Below the pieces are notes generated by a model. That model was not told the origin of the DNA. It ran no database searches and was given only the letters and a program-made list of their open reading frames with translations. From an uncultured Pirellulaceae bacterium (GTDB taxonomy: Bacteria; Planctomycetota; Planctomycetia; Pirellulales; Pirellulaceae): a DNA stretch of 64,000 nt. Position numbers and translations under genes: made by a program. The stretch is taken from assembly GCA_905480545.1 (NCBI GenBank), contig CAJQQR010000078.1, positions 25,985-89,984 of the forward strand, written 5' to 3'. Positions 39,907-48,811 of the stretch are shown here, in pieces. Positions within the stretch are counted from its first letter, which is position 1. The number at the start of each line of letters is the position of its first letter.

Positions 39907-40674
39907 TTAAACCTTGCGTTCCATTTGAGGTTTTGCAGGGTCCTGAATCTTTGCCATCGCTTCTTTTTTTAAATTGGTCACACGATCAGTGTTTTGTATA
40001 TCCGTTTGTATTAGGCCATCACGCAACCGAATTACTCGCTTCGCATGTGCGGAAACTTCGTCTTCGTGTGTGACCATGATGATGGTACGACCTTCGTTGT
40101 TCAATCGCTCGAACAATTGCAATATTTCATCCGTGGTTACGGAGTCAAGGTTTCCCGTCGCCTCATCAGCAAGGATAAAGTACGGATCGTTGACCAGCGA
40201 TCGCGCGATGGCCACGCGTTGCTGCTGACCACCCGAAAGCTGCGTGGGTCGGTGACCTAATCGCTCGCCTAAACCGACCATCGATGCTAACTCGCGACAT
40301 CGTTGACGTGCTGATGGATCGAGTCGTCCCTGATAGTAAAGCGGAACCTCAATGTTTTCTTCAACAGTCAGTTGCGGGATTAAGTTATACGACTGAAAAA
40401 CGAAACCAATCCTCGTTGCACGGATGGTTGACAATCCGTCATCGTCCATTTTGGCAACGTCATCTTCACCCAAAAAGAAAGAGCCGCTCGTTGGTCGATC
40501 CAAACAACCGAGCAAATTCAACAACGTACTTTTCCCAGATCCCGATGGCCCCATAATGGCAACATAATCGCCCTGGGGCACATCGAACGTTACCCCTCGC
40601 AAAGCGCGGACTTCCTCGCTTTGAAGTTTGTACGTCTTGGTTAATTCTTTGATGCTTGCGGCAAGATCAGCCAT
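39907..40674 (-). CDS. MacB/LolD-like ABC transporter ATP-binding protein
   Basis: A 255-residue ATPase with Walker A GPSGSGKSTLLN, the FVFQSYNL Q-loop, signature LSGGQQQRVAIARSL and Walker B FILADEATGNLDS. The last 30 residues are a Lys-rich tail. It is the middle gene of an exporter operon, encoded separately from its permease as in many non-proteobacterial MacB systems. Confidence 0.93.
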   Translation of the reverse strand: MADLAASIKELTKTYKLQSEEVRALRGVTFDVPQGDYVAIMGPSGSGKSTLLNLLGCLDRPTSGSFFLGEDDVAKMDDDGLSTIRATRIGFVFQSYNLIPQLTVEENIEVPLYYQGRLDPSARQRCRELASMVGLGERLGHRPTQLSGGQQQRVAIARSLVNDPYFILADEATGNLDSVTTDEILQLFERLNNEGRTIIMVTHEDEVSAHAKRVIRLRDGLIQTDIQNTDRVTNLKKEAMAKIQDPAKPQMERKV

Positions 40675-40876
40675 CGTGTTGTATTCGCCTTTTCTTTTCT
40701 ATCTTAATTAGCCAGATACGTATCTACCCATAGAAAACCTGCATTTATGACCTTGGATTTTCCAATTCGCCGCTGGACGCGTCATTCACGGCAAAGAGTC
40801 CGCGAGTGACTGAACGTCAGAGTCAAACGAAAATTTGATTCCCAAATCCCGCAAGTTCAAAACTGAGATCACGATT

Positions 40877-42625
40877 CTAGACTGCGGGTTGAAGATTCGA
40901 GGTTCGTCCCGGCTTCTTCCCGGATTCTGCGTCTCGCTTGGATTCGATATCTTTGCTAACGGCCGAAGACTTTTCCGACTCAGACTTTTTGACATCTTTG
41001 GTTGGTTCAACGCTTTTGGTCTGTTTCGATTTCGAGTTCATTTTTTTGGTCATTTTTGAATCGGCCGCCGGAGTTGTCGATTTAGCCTTCGACGGCTTTT
41101 GCTTTTTCGATTTTTGATTCATCGAAGGTTGTTGATCTCGCTCCTGACGATCCTCATCATCGACCAATTCAGGCAGGTCTGGCAGCTGCAACAGGTCTTG
41201 AAAGCCAGCAGGATTCAGTCCAACGATTGAGCCGGATTCCAACCCTTTGGTGATCACCATGTTCGTATCATTGTAAGACCCAACTTCGACTTCGGTTGTG
41301 ACCCAAACGCCGTTATCGTTTACTAAACAAAACGTTTTTCCGCGGTATCCGTAAACAGCTTGAATGGGAATCATCAACGCGTCAGTTTGGCGTTCGGTTT
41401 CGATGGTTACAGCCGCATTCATACCGGGACGAAGCGCACGGATCGGGTTGGAAATCTCGATATAGACTCCGTATTTTCTAACACCACCACCGCCCCAACC
41501 TTCCGGTTCAGCATACTGGTTCACCTTCGTCACCATTCCGTCCAGTTCTGCGCCGTTCAACGCGTCAACCGCGATTCGTACTTCCATTCCCTCTTTGATC
41601 GACGTCACTCTTGATTCATTGACTGTCGCTCGGACTTGCATCTTGTCTGGATTCGGCAGCTTGATGAGAACTTGGCCCTCACGAACCGCTGCGCCTTCTT
41701 CCAAAACGAATTCAGCGTTTCCGCGCCGCGAAAAAATGTTGGCGTAAACGACTTGGCCGCTTTGACCTTCAGGGACTATGATCTCGCAAGCCGTCAACTG
41801 CTCTTCGATCTCGGTAAGCTGCTTTTCTTCAATTTTCAGGTTTGCTTTTGCGGCATCAACCTTACTTTTGGCACTGTTGATTTTAGAGTCGAAGTCGCTA
41901 GTGAACTTTGTGTAGGTAAAGTTTTCGAGCACAAACAGGGACTGATTCGCGGATTCCCAAGTTCTTTTTGTACGATCAACTGCGGCTTCATCGTTTCGTA
42001 AGATGGTTGTTGTTATGAAACCCTTCGCTTGAAGCTTTCGGCTAAACTCAAGGTACTCGATTGCCTTATCCAGCTCTTCCTTCGCTTGACTGATCGCGTT
42101 TTCTTTTAAGCTTTTCTCTTCTTTGAAAAGGCCCTCGACATATTCTTTCTTTGTAGCTTCCGCAGATTTAAGATCGTTTTCGGCCGCCGTCAAGGCATCA
42201 AAAGCGTTATTGCGAGCGATTTCCTGTTCTTCGCGGGCTGCTTCGATTTCGTCGGAATTAAGCTGGATCAATACGTCGCCAGCTTTCACCAGTTTGCCTT
42301 CCTCGACCAAGGTTTTCACCGTCGCACCCTTTGAACCGTATCGCGATTTAATCTGACATCGGATCTCAACGTTTTCGGAGCTCTGAATTTCGCCCTGATC
42401 GAGAACTTCCTTGATGAATGTCCCCCTAAAAGCGGTTGCGGTTAACGGTTGCTCAAGGGTAGAAGGACCCGAATTACCCACATAAAGGTAGGTTCCGAAA
42501 GCCAGAATCAGAATCGCGAAGACCGCAATCATTACTAAATTCATTACCGATCCGCGACAACGGCGAAACACCATTGAATGTGTTGATGGTCGATTTGATA
42601 AAGTCGAGGTCATTAATTTAGGCAT
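40877..42625 (-). CDS. HlyD/MacA-like periplasmic adaptor subunit
   Basis: A 582-residue membrane-fusion protein. One N-terminal anchor helix (about 28-48) is followed by a biotinyl/lipoyl half (VKTLVEEGKLVKAGDVLIQL), a long coiled coil (about 130-290), the second lipoyl half and beta-barrel domains to about 490. The last 90 residues are Lys/Ser-rich and low-complexity, which is unusual for adaptors and may contact the peptidoglycan or another surface. It is the first gene of the exporter operon, with about 200 bases before the ATPase gene. Confidence 0.88.
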   Translation of the reverse strand: MPKLMTSTLSNRPSTHSMVFRRCRGSVMNLVMIAVFAILILAFGTYLYVGNSGPSTLEQPLTATAFRGTFIKEVLDQGEIQSSENVEIRCQIKSRYGSKGATVKTLVEEGKLVKAGDVLIQLNSDEIEAAREEQEIARNNAFDALTAAENDLKSAEATKKEYVEGLFKEEKSLKENAISQAKEELDKAIEYLEFSRKLQAKGFITTTILRNDEAAVDRTKRTWESANQSLFVLENFTYTKFTSDFDSKINSAKSKVDAAKANLKIEEKQLTEIEEQLTACEIIVPEGQSGQVVYANIFSRRGNAEFVLEEGAAVREGQVLIKLPNPDKMQVRATVNESRVTSIKEGMEVRIAVDALNGAELDGMVTKVNQYAEPEGWGGGGVRKYGVYIEISNPIRALRPGMNAAVTIETERQTDALMIPIQAVYGYRGKTFCLVNDNGVWVTTEVEVGSYNDTNMVITKGLESGSIVGLNPAGFQDLLQLPDLPELVDDEDRQERDQQPSMNQKSKKQKPSKAKSTTPAADSKMTKKMNSKSKQTKSVEPTKDVKKSESEKSSAVSKDIESKRDAESGKKPGRTSNLQPAV

Positions 42626-43307
42626 GATTAGATTGACGGTTAGGAATCAAAAAAGCGTTTGAGTAGGCCCAACATTTCGTTTGGCGAAGTCCTAATTTTT
42701 TCGCTTCTTGCGAAAATAAACTCTTCGTGTCGGGGTCAGCATCCCTAAGTTTCTAAGAACGCTTTCAATTCGGAAATTGCGGCAGGAAAATTTGATGGCG
42801 ACTAACTTATTCATCGTCGACATCGACAACCATCGCCATTGTTATTCAACGTCGAGATGTTTAGGTGGGAAGTCTTTGGCGGGCAAAGCGATTCGTCTGA
42901 CTCCTAGCATAACTTCTCAAGCCAGAAAAGTCATCAGAAACTAAGAAGCTGTCCACTCCGACCATTAGTTCGTGCCCTCATTTTAACCCGTTGTTCAACA
43001 AAAAGACTCGCGAATTTCGGGCTGTCTCAATTGATTTTCGCCAATTTAGTGGTTTCGGTTTCAAGTGGAACTCAGATCAGACTTCGGAAAATCACCCAAA
43101 TTCAACGCAATAAGATCCATAACGGCAATTCTTAAACCCCTGCTTTATGCCGCAAGCCTGATGACTGAGGTAGAACTTGAATCTAAACGCTGTCCAAAAT
43201 TGGATGGAAGAATCACAAATTGCAGTTGGGAAAAGCACGAAAAGTCGACCGTTAAGATGGTGAACAGAACGAAACGGTATTAAGTCGCCCGCGTTGGGCC
43301 ACCCACG
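42626..43307. other. Long intergenic region, no gene supported
   Basis: The 682 bases between the adaptor gene start and the lexA end hold no open frame with a ribosome site or familiar motif. A small hairpin (TTTTCGC-TTCTT-GCGAAAA) lies near 42700. A 72-codon frame at 43065-43283 looks random. Confidence 0.5.
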
Positions 43308-43898
43308 CTAAACCTTGCGAATAACACCAACTACAACGCCATTCACTTTTGCATCCGTCGCGTAAATCGGAACCATTGAAGAATTCGCCGGTTGCAATCT
43401 GATTCGGTCCGCCTCTTTAAACCAATACTTGAGTGTAGCGTTGCCATCCGATGTCTCGGCCACAACGATTTCGCCATTTACCGCCTCCGATCGTGGCTCA
43501 ACAACGACCATGTCTCCATCGGCGATATGGGCCTCAATCATCGAATCGCCTGCGATTCGAAGCATGTAGCAATCGCGATTGCGGAATAGATCATTTAGAT
43601 CAACTTCCTGGTGATTCTCAATGGCTTCATGAAATTGCCCTGCCGCGATTTGACCGACCATTGGGATGGTGCGGTTTTTCTTCTCTGTCGTCAGCTCAAT
43701 CGCCCGGCTCATATTCGGCTCTCGAGTGATTAGACCCTTCTTCTCCAATGCCTTAAGGTGACAAACGACGCCATTGGGTGATTTGATCCCAAATTCACGC
43801 GAAATTTCTCGAACCGTTGGACCATAGCCACGATTCTGGATCTTGTCGCGAATAAATTCGTAGACTGCCCGCTGGCGATCGGTAAGAGTCGATTTCAT
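43308..43898 (-). CDS. lexA: LexA repressor
   Basis: A 196-residue SOS repressor. Residues 1-70 are the winged helix (LTDRQRAVYEFI, GYGPTVREISREFGI). The self-cleavage site is A86-G87, the catalytic pair S119 (AGDSM) and K157 (TLKYW). The ATG at 43898 is preferred to a TTG at 43907 because it gives the normal LexA start. A perfect palindrome lies 43 bases upstream and overlaps a TATACT -10 candidate, which suggests autoregulation. Confidence 0.95.
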   Translation of the reverse strand: MKSTLTDRQRAVYEFIRDKIQNRGYGPTVREISREFGIKSPNGVVCHLKALEKKGLITREPNMSRAIELTTEKKNRTIPMVGQIAAGQFHEAIENHQEVDLNDLFRNRDCYMLRIAGDSMIEAHIADGDMVVVEPRSEAVNGEIVVAETSDGNATLKYWFKEADRIRLQPANSSMVPIYATDAKVNGVVVGVIRKV

Positions 43899-43940
43899 AT
43901 TTCCCAACCAAAATAACTGCCAAATTTGCTGGTGTCGTTT

Positions 43941-43953
43941 TGTATAGTATACA
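43941..43953 (-). promoter_or_regulatory. Palindromic operator candidate (LexA box) at the lexA promoter
   Basis: TGTATAGTATACA is a perfect 13-bp palindrome around a central base. On the minus strand it contains TATACT, a good -10 element. It resembles but does not match the E. coli SOS box, because the spacing between TGT and ACA is 7 instead of 8. Confidence 0.6.
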
Positions 43954-44143
43954 GATGTTTCCTAACCGTTAAATGGATTAATACCTAAAAAACTTTTTTC
44001 TACCTTCAGTCACAAACCAATCGAGTCGGTTCGTGACGATTAATCCGCCGCAAGACGCTATCACTTTTAAGAATTCATGCGAAAACTGAAGATAAGAGAC
44101 CTCTGCAACTGCCCGTGATCTAAGCTTCTCTACCTTGGAAATA

Positions 44144-44335
44144 ATGGATAGACTAATGCTCGAAAAAATTAAACGGCTGATTTGCGCAGAGGATGGCCCG
44201 ACAGCTGTAGAATACGCCATTTTGTTGGCACTATTGGTTGCCATGTGCCTATCGGCAATCGCAGTCACTGGAGGTCCAGTCAAAGCGTTTTGGAAGGGTT
44301 CATCCGAATCATTAAAAGAAGCCGTGGATGAATGA
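44144..44335 (+). CDS. Flp-family type IVb pilin
   Basis: A 63-residue prepilin with a short basic leader and the peptidase site G^PTAVEY, in which Glu is at +5 of the mature part, followed by a hydrophobic helix (AILLALLVAMCLSAIAV). Flp pilins assemble into adhesion pili through the Tad machinery. The ATG at 44144 follows a GGA; an upstream TTG at 44135 or a later ATG at 44156 are alternatives. No Tad genes are in the window, so it is an orphan pilin gene. Confidence 0.85.
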   Translation: MDRLMLEKIKRLICAEDGPTAVEYAILLALLVAMCLSAIAVTGGPVKAFWKGSSESLKEAVDE

Positions 44336-44426
44336 TCGCAAATTTTCGAAAGTGAGCATCGCTGCTGACTCGTCGAAAAAAGCATGACGGTTAAAATTGC
44401 TGTTTTAATCTATACGAAGTGATGAA

Positions 44427-45524
44427 GTGCAGCAAATCTTAGGACTCGACGTCGGAGGCGCGAATATTAAAGCGGCGGATTCCGCTGGACGTTCGATTTC
44501 CATTCCGTTTGCGCTTTGGAAAACCCCATTGCAGCTTTCTCAATGCATTTCCGAAAGAGTCCTCGAGACCTTTGATCTCGATCCGTTTCACCGATCATCG
44601 AAAAATCAGGATCGAACCTTATGCGCCATTGCATTGACCATGACCGGCGAGCTTTGTGATTGTTTCGCCACGAAACTGGATGGAGTCAAGTCAATCATTA
44701 ATTCGGTCTGTAATTGCTTTCCGACCCAACAAGTTTTTATTTATTCCACAGACGGCGACTTTCTTTCGCCCGAATCGGCGACCTGCTCGCCGAAAAAAGT
44801 CGCCGCCTCCAACTGGCATGCCCTTGCGAAATATTGCACTCAATTGGTTGATTTGCCAGGCAACAACCCGCAAGACTACGCCATGCTTATTGATATCGGA
44901 TCGACATCGACCGACATCATCCCACTTAATGCTGATCATATTCTGGCATTGGGGAAAACGGATACGACTCGGATCGCAAATCACGAGTTGGTTTATACCG
45001 GTGCGTTGCGTTCACCTGTTTGTGCGGTGAGCGACCGAGTGGTTTTTCGCGGATCAGAGGTCAGTTTGGCACACGAATTTTTTGCCACGATGCAGGACGT
45101 ATATGTTGTCAAGGAATGGTTGCCTGAGGACGACCGTTTCTGTGAAACCGCCGATGGTCGACCAGCCACGATCCAGAATGCCAAGCGCCGACTTGCCCGC
45201 ATGCTTTGTGCCGAACTCAATGAAATAGAGGATAACGAGTTAATCAACATTGCCGGTCAATTGATAACCCAGCAATTATCAATGATCCAATCCGCTGTTG
45301 CCTATCAGGAACTTCGATTTGGCAAACCGGCTTCGCAATGGATTGTCTCCGGAAGTGGCGGATTTCTGATCGAGCAACTCGCAATCGAAACTGGTGGCAA
45401 AATTTCGGTTGTTCACCTCAATGAGGTTTTGGGTGAAGAGCTTTCATCATCCGGGCCAGCCTATGCTGTCGCCAAGCTCCTTGAATCACATCGCAATTCG
45501 TCACCGATGACTTGTACGCAATAG
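44427..45524 (+). CDS. mfnF: MfnF-like protein of methanofuran/H4MPT-linked C1 cofactor synthesis
   Basis: A 365-residue ASKHA-fold protein with phosphate-1 motif LGLDVGGANIKAA at the start, phosphate-2 motif LIDIGSTSTDIIPL near residue 155 and the adenosine motif WIVSGSGGFLIEQLA near residue 310. This matches the hydantoinase/oxoprolinase-like family linked to H4MPT C1 transfer, whose archaeal member MfnF joins the furan and tyramine-glutamate parts of methanofuran. The start is GTG. The next gene is a MfnE-like kinase, which makes the assignment much stronger. In planctomycetes such genes belong to formaldehyde oxidation. Confidence 0.85.
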   Translation: MQQILGLDVGGANIKAADSAGRSISIPFALWKTPLQLSQCISERVLETFDLDPFHRSSKNQDRTLCAIALTMTGELCDCFATKLDGVKSIINSVCNCFPTQQVFIYSTDGDFLSPESATCSPKKVAASNWHALAKYCTQLVDLPGNNPQDYAMLIDIGSTSTDIIPLNADHILALGKTDTTRIANHELVYTGALRSPVCAVSDRVVFRGSEVSLAHEFFATMQDVYVVKEWLPEDDRFCETADGRPATIQNAKRRLARMLCAELNEIEDNELINIAGQLITQQLSMIQSAVAYQELRFGKPASQWIVSGSGGFLIEQLAIETGGKISVVHLNEVLGEELSSSGPAYAVAKLLESHRNSSPMTCTQ

Positions 45525-45535
45525 GCTTTGTTGAA

Positions 45536-46084
45536 ATGGTTCCATTCCGTGTTGTCAAAATCGGCGGTAGTTTACTGCAACTACCGGACCTATCGTCTCG
45601 GCTTGAGCGTTGGCGTTCGCAATTACCATCAGACAACAACCAGACGACCCAAAATATTTTTGTGATGGGTGGTGGTAAAATTTGCGATCACGTTCGGGAG
45701 TTGGATCAGCGATTCGCGTTTTCGAAATCTCAAAGCCACACGATTAGCATCGAACTGATGGGGGGAATGGCAAAAATTGCAAAAGCCATATTGAATGTCG
45801 AAATCGTCAATCAGCTCGATTCAATCCTAGAACAAGAACGCGATATCATTTTCGATTGTCGAAAGTGGATATCAAACCATCCGAACGTCCCACATTCTTG
45901 GTCTGTTACCAGCGATTCCATTGCCGCGCTTTTGGCGAAAGAAATTTCGGCGAGTTTGGTGTTGTTAAAATCGACGGATAATCCACTCAATCTGGTCGAC
46001 GACTATTTCCCATCGGCATCCAACGGATTATCTGACATCCAAATTGTGAATCTCGCAAATAAAGCATTCTCTTGCGGGCCGTAA
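45536..46084 (+). CDS. mfnE: MfnE-like amino-acid-kinase-fold protein (aminomethylfuran phosphate kinase)
   Basis: A 182-residue kinase-fold protein with the nucleotide loop VVKIGGSLL, a VMGGGKICDHVREL segment and the C-terminal VTSDSIAALLAKEI stretch. In methanogens MfnE phosphorylates aminomethylfuran-methyl phosphate to a diphosphate, the substrate of MfnF. The ATG at 45536 is chosen, 11 bases after the mfnF stop; a TTG at 45512 would overlap it. The pair is very probably an operon. It is convergent with, and only five bases from, the enoyl-CoA hydratase gene. Confidence 0.82.
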   Translation: MVPFRVVKIGGSLLQLPDLSSRLERWRSQLPSDNNQTTQNIFVMGGGKICDHVRELDQRFAFSKSQSHTISIELMGGMAKIAKAILNVEIVNQLDSILEQERDIIFDCRKWISNHPNVPHSWSVTSDSIAALLAKEISASLVLLKSTDNPLNLVDDYFPSASNGLSDIQIVNLANKAFSCGP

Positions 46085-46089
46085 CCGAT

Positions 46090-46884
46090 TTACGAAATCG
46101 ACGCATCCCAAACTGGTTTGCGTTTTTCTAAAAACGCTGCCAACCCTTCCTTTGCATCATCAGTTTTTCTTGCTTCGGCTGACACCGACGCCGACGCTCG
46201 GATTTGACCTGCAACGTCAACGTTGGCCATCTTCCGAAGGTGTTTTTTGGTGATACCCAAAGCAGATTGAGACCCCGTTAGAATGGATGCAACTAACTCA
46301 TCTCGCCGAGTCGTCAATTGGTCCTTCGGCACCAATTCATTAATTAAGCCCATCCTAAGTGCATCGTCGGCTTCGACGCGTTTACCACTGAGCAGCAAGT
46401 AGGATGCCGTCGAAACGTTGGTTCGATAAAGCAACAATGGGCAGACCATCGCCGCGGTGATTCCGCGTCTGGGTTCAGGCAGTTGAAAAAAAACATTATT
46501 GGATGCGAGCACAATATCACAGGCAAATACCATTCCGGTTCCGCCGGCGAGTGCAGGACCGGGCAAAACGGCTATGGTTGGGATTTCTAACTGAAAAATT
46601 TTCGAAACCAAATCGTTGTAGACGTCGGAATCTTTTTGCCATTCCGTTTCCGGATCGACCGCGGTGATGCGACTTTGCATTTCACCAAGGTCCATACCTG
46701 CGCAAAACACGTCGCCTGTTGATTGAATCACAAAAAGCCGGATCGATTCGTCTAACGAAACGGAAGTAACCCACTCATTCATCTCACCAATGAAATCGCG
46801 AGTCAAGGCGTTGCGTTTTTCCGGGCGGTTGAGCGTCATGGTCGCGACTCCGCCCACGACTTCCGTTTGAATTAATTTCGTCAT
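46090..46884 (-). CDS. Enoyl-CoA hydratase/isomerase family protein
   Basis: A 264-residue crotonase-fold enzyme with TLNRPEKRNALT, the oxyanion-hole phrase FCAGMDLGEM and the second segment PGPALAGGTGMVFACDIVLAS. The classical hydratase Glu at the second site is replaced in FQLPEPRRG by a nearby Glu, so the reaction type is uncertain: hydratase, isomerase or hydrolase. The gene is alone on the minus strand between mfnE and the oxidoreductase gene. Confidence 0.85.
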   Translation of the reverse strand: MTKLIQTEVVGGVATMTLNRPEKRNALTRDFIGEMNEWVTSVSLDESIRLFVIQSTGDVFCAGMDLGEMQSRITAVDPETEWQKDSDVYNDLVSKIFQLEIPTIAVLPGPALAGGTGMVFACDIVLASNNVFFQLPEPRRGITAAMVCPLLLYRTNVSTASYLLLSGKRVEADDALRMGLINELVPKDQLTTRRDELVASILTGSQSALGITKKHLRKMANVDVAGQIRASASVSAEARKTDDAKEGLAAFLEKRKPVWDASIS

Positions 46885-46984
46885 CGGTTGTTCGATTATT
46901 CAATTGGGTTCAAATAGAGTGCAATCTATTTATCATGACGTTTCCCGTCTTTTCAGGAAACATGGCCACACAAACGGTTAGCAA

Positions 46985-48790
46985 TTGGAAAGTCGCCCCA
47001 AAAACTTTGCCTATCATTTTCGCTATCTCCAAATCGATTTAAGTACGGGCAAAAATTGTCAAATTGATTTGGACGAGCAACGATTGCGTCATTCGATCGG
47101 AGGCGCCGGCTTGGGGGTTGAGCTGCTCTTACAAACAGCTTCTGCAGAATTAGATCCATTTGATTCTCGCGCGAGCCTGTTTTTCGTCTTTAGTCCATTG
47201 GTCGGAAGTGCGCTGACTACATCCGCAAAATTCGCCGTTGTTTCTAAGAGCCCGTTAACCGGCCGTATTAACGATTCGCTGGCCGGTAGTGGCTTTGCCA
47301 TCGCTGGCAAGCGAACCGGATTCGATGCTATCGAAATCATCGGTGCAGCAAAACAACCATCCATCATTGTGGTTGAGAACGACAGGGTGCGAATCGAAGC
47401 ATGTCCCGATTTATGGGGCTTGAGTATTCCAGACTGTGATAAAAGTTTACGAAAACATTTTGATTCTCGATTTCGGATTGCCTCGATCGGTCCAGCCGGT
47501 GAAAACAAGGTTCTGTTTGCGACCATTTCCCATGATGGTCGACATGCCGGTCGCGGCGGGAGTGGCGCGGTGCTTGGATCGAAAAACATCAAAGCGATCC
47601 TGGTTGCTGGCGACCAAAACGTGAAATGGGCAAAACCCGAATCACTGAATCAATTTGCCAAGGGTTTGTCCAAACGCTCATTTGGTTCTGCTACCGCCAA
47701 GTATCGTGAACTTGGCACAGCGGGAAATCTGTTAACTTTCAACCGTTTACAGTGCCTGCCGACGCGGAATTTCAGAGACAATCAAATTGAAAATGCTGAA
47801 TCGCTGTCACCGGAAATGATGGCGAAGGATCGGAAGAAAGTTCGCAGTTCATGCGCAGCGTGCACAATCGGATGTGAACATCTTTACGGAATTCAAAAAG
47901 GCTCAAACGGCGGAACGTCGAAAAATGTTCGAATGGAATACGAAAGTCTGTTCGCACTCGGGCCAATGTGTGGAATCAATGATCCCGACGTTGTCCTTTC
48001 AGCAGCTCAGATTTGTGACGAAGCTGGAATCGATACGATTAGTGCTGGAGCGACCATCGCGTTTGCGATGGATTGTGCCGAGCGAAATTGGATTTCAGAG
48101 AAGTTGAACTTCGGTGATGGGCCAACATTGCTTCGATTGTTGACTCAAATTTCAACAAGGCAGGGAATCGGTGATCATCTGGCCAATGGTTCGCGACAAT
48201 TTGCCAACGAAATAGGCGGTTCTGCAATTGACTTCGCGCCCCAGATTAAAGGTCTTGAAATTCCTGGTTACGATCCTCGAAAATTGTCAACAATGGCACT
48301 TGGTTTTGCGGTCGGAAGTCGAGGCGCAGATCATAACAAAAGCAGTGCATATGAAATTGATTTTAGAGAGGACAGTTCAAAGAATTTTTCAGCGAAACAG
48401 ATTTCAGAGGCCATCTTTATCGAAGACAAATCCGCAGTGATGGATTCATTGATTTTCTGCAAATTCTTGCGAGGCGTTTTTGACGATTTTTTCACCGAAG
48501 TCTCAGAAATCTATGAGTTGGTTTCCGGTTGGAAACTTTCACCCAAAGAAATCCGTCAAGTTGGAAGCAAGCTGATTGAAAACAAAAAGCTGTTCAATGT
48601 TCGCGCCGGCTGGATGCCGATAGAAGATCAGCTACCACAACATTTTTTTCATTCTTCGGAAAAAAATGTACAAGCAATATTCACAAAAGACGAACTATCA
48701 TCGGCGATCCGAGAATACAATATTCTTCGTGGTTGGACACCTGTTGGATTCCCCAAAACATTCTCGGGAAACCGCAAGGAAAACATTTAA
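46985..48790 (+). CDS. aor: Aldehyde ferredoxin oxidoreductase (tungstopterin, AOR family)
   Basis: A 601-residue enzyme that oxidises aldehydes to acids with ferredoxin. The four [4Fe-4S] ligands are present: C290, C293, C297 (SSCAACTIGCEH) and C492 (IFCKFLRG). Conserved parts include YLQIDLSTGK, GGAGLGVELL, RHAGRGGSGAVLGSK, MEYESLFALGPMCG and LEIPGYDPRKL, the last near the pterin sites. The only in-frame start is TTG, because a TAG lies two codons upstream, and no good ribosome site precedes it. A separate short frame with a good ribosome site overlaps the start. A lipoprotein gene follows after 21 bases. Confidence 0.9.
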   Translation: MESRPKNFAYHFRYLQIDLSTGKNCQIDLDEQRLRHSIGGAGLGVELLLQTASAELDPFDSRASLFFVFSPLVGSALTTSAKFAVVSKSPLTGRINDSLAGSGFAIAGKRTGFDAIEIIGAAKQPSIIVVENDRVRIEACPDLWGLSIPDCDKSLRKHFDSRFRIASIGPAGENKVLFATISHDGRHAGRGGSGAVLGSKNIKAILVAGDQNVKWAKPESLNQFAKGLSKRSFGSATAKYRELGTAGNLLTFNRLQCLPTRNFRDNQIENAESLSPEMMAKDRKKVRSSCAACTIGCEHLYGIQKGSNGGTSKNVRMEYESLFALGPMCGINDPDVVLSAAQICDEAGIDTISAGATIAFAMDCAERNWISEKLNFGDGPTLLRLLTQISTRQGIGDHLANGSRQFANEIGGSAIDFAPQIKGLEIPGYDPRKLSTMALGFAVGSRGADHNKSSAYEIDFREDSSKNFSAKQISEAIFIEDKSAVMDSLIFCKFLRGVFDDFFTEVSEIYELVSGWKLSPKEIRQVGSKLIENKKLFNVRAGWMPIEDQLPQHFFHSSEKNVQAIFTKDELSSAIREYNILRGWTPVGFPKTFSGNRKENI

Positions 48791-48811
48791 GTTGGACACA
48801 GGAAATTAAGC

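Noticed and set aside
43065..43283. 72-codon plus-strand frame between the adaptor gene and lexA
   Set aside because: No ribosome site and no recognisable sequence; looks like chance.
43941..43953. Standard E. coli SOS box
   Set aside because: Spacing between the half-sites is 7 and not 8, so it is listed as a lineage-specific candidate instead.
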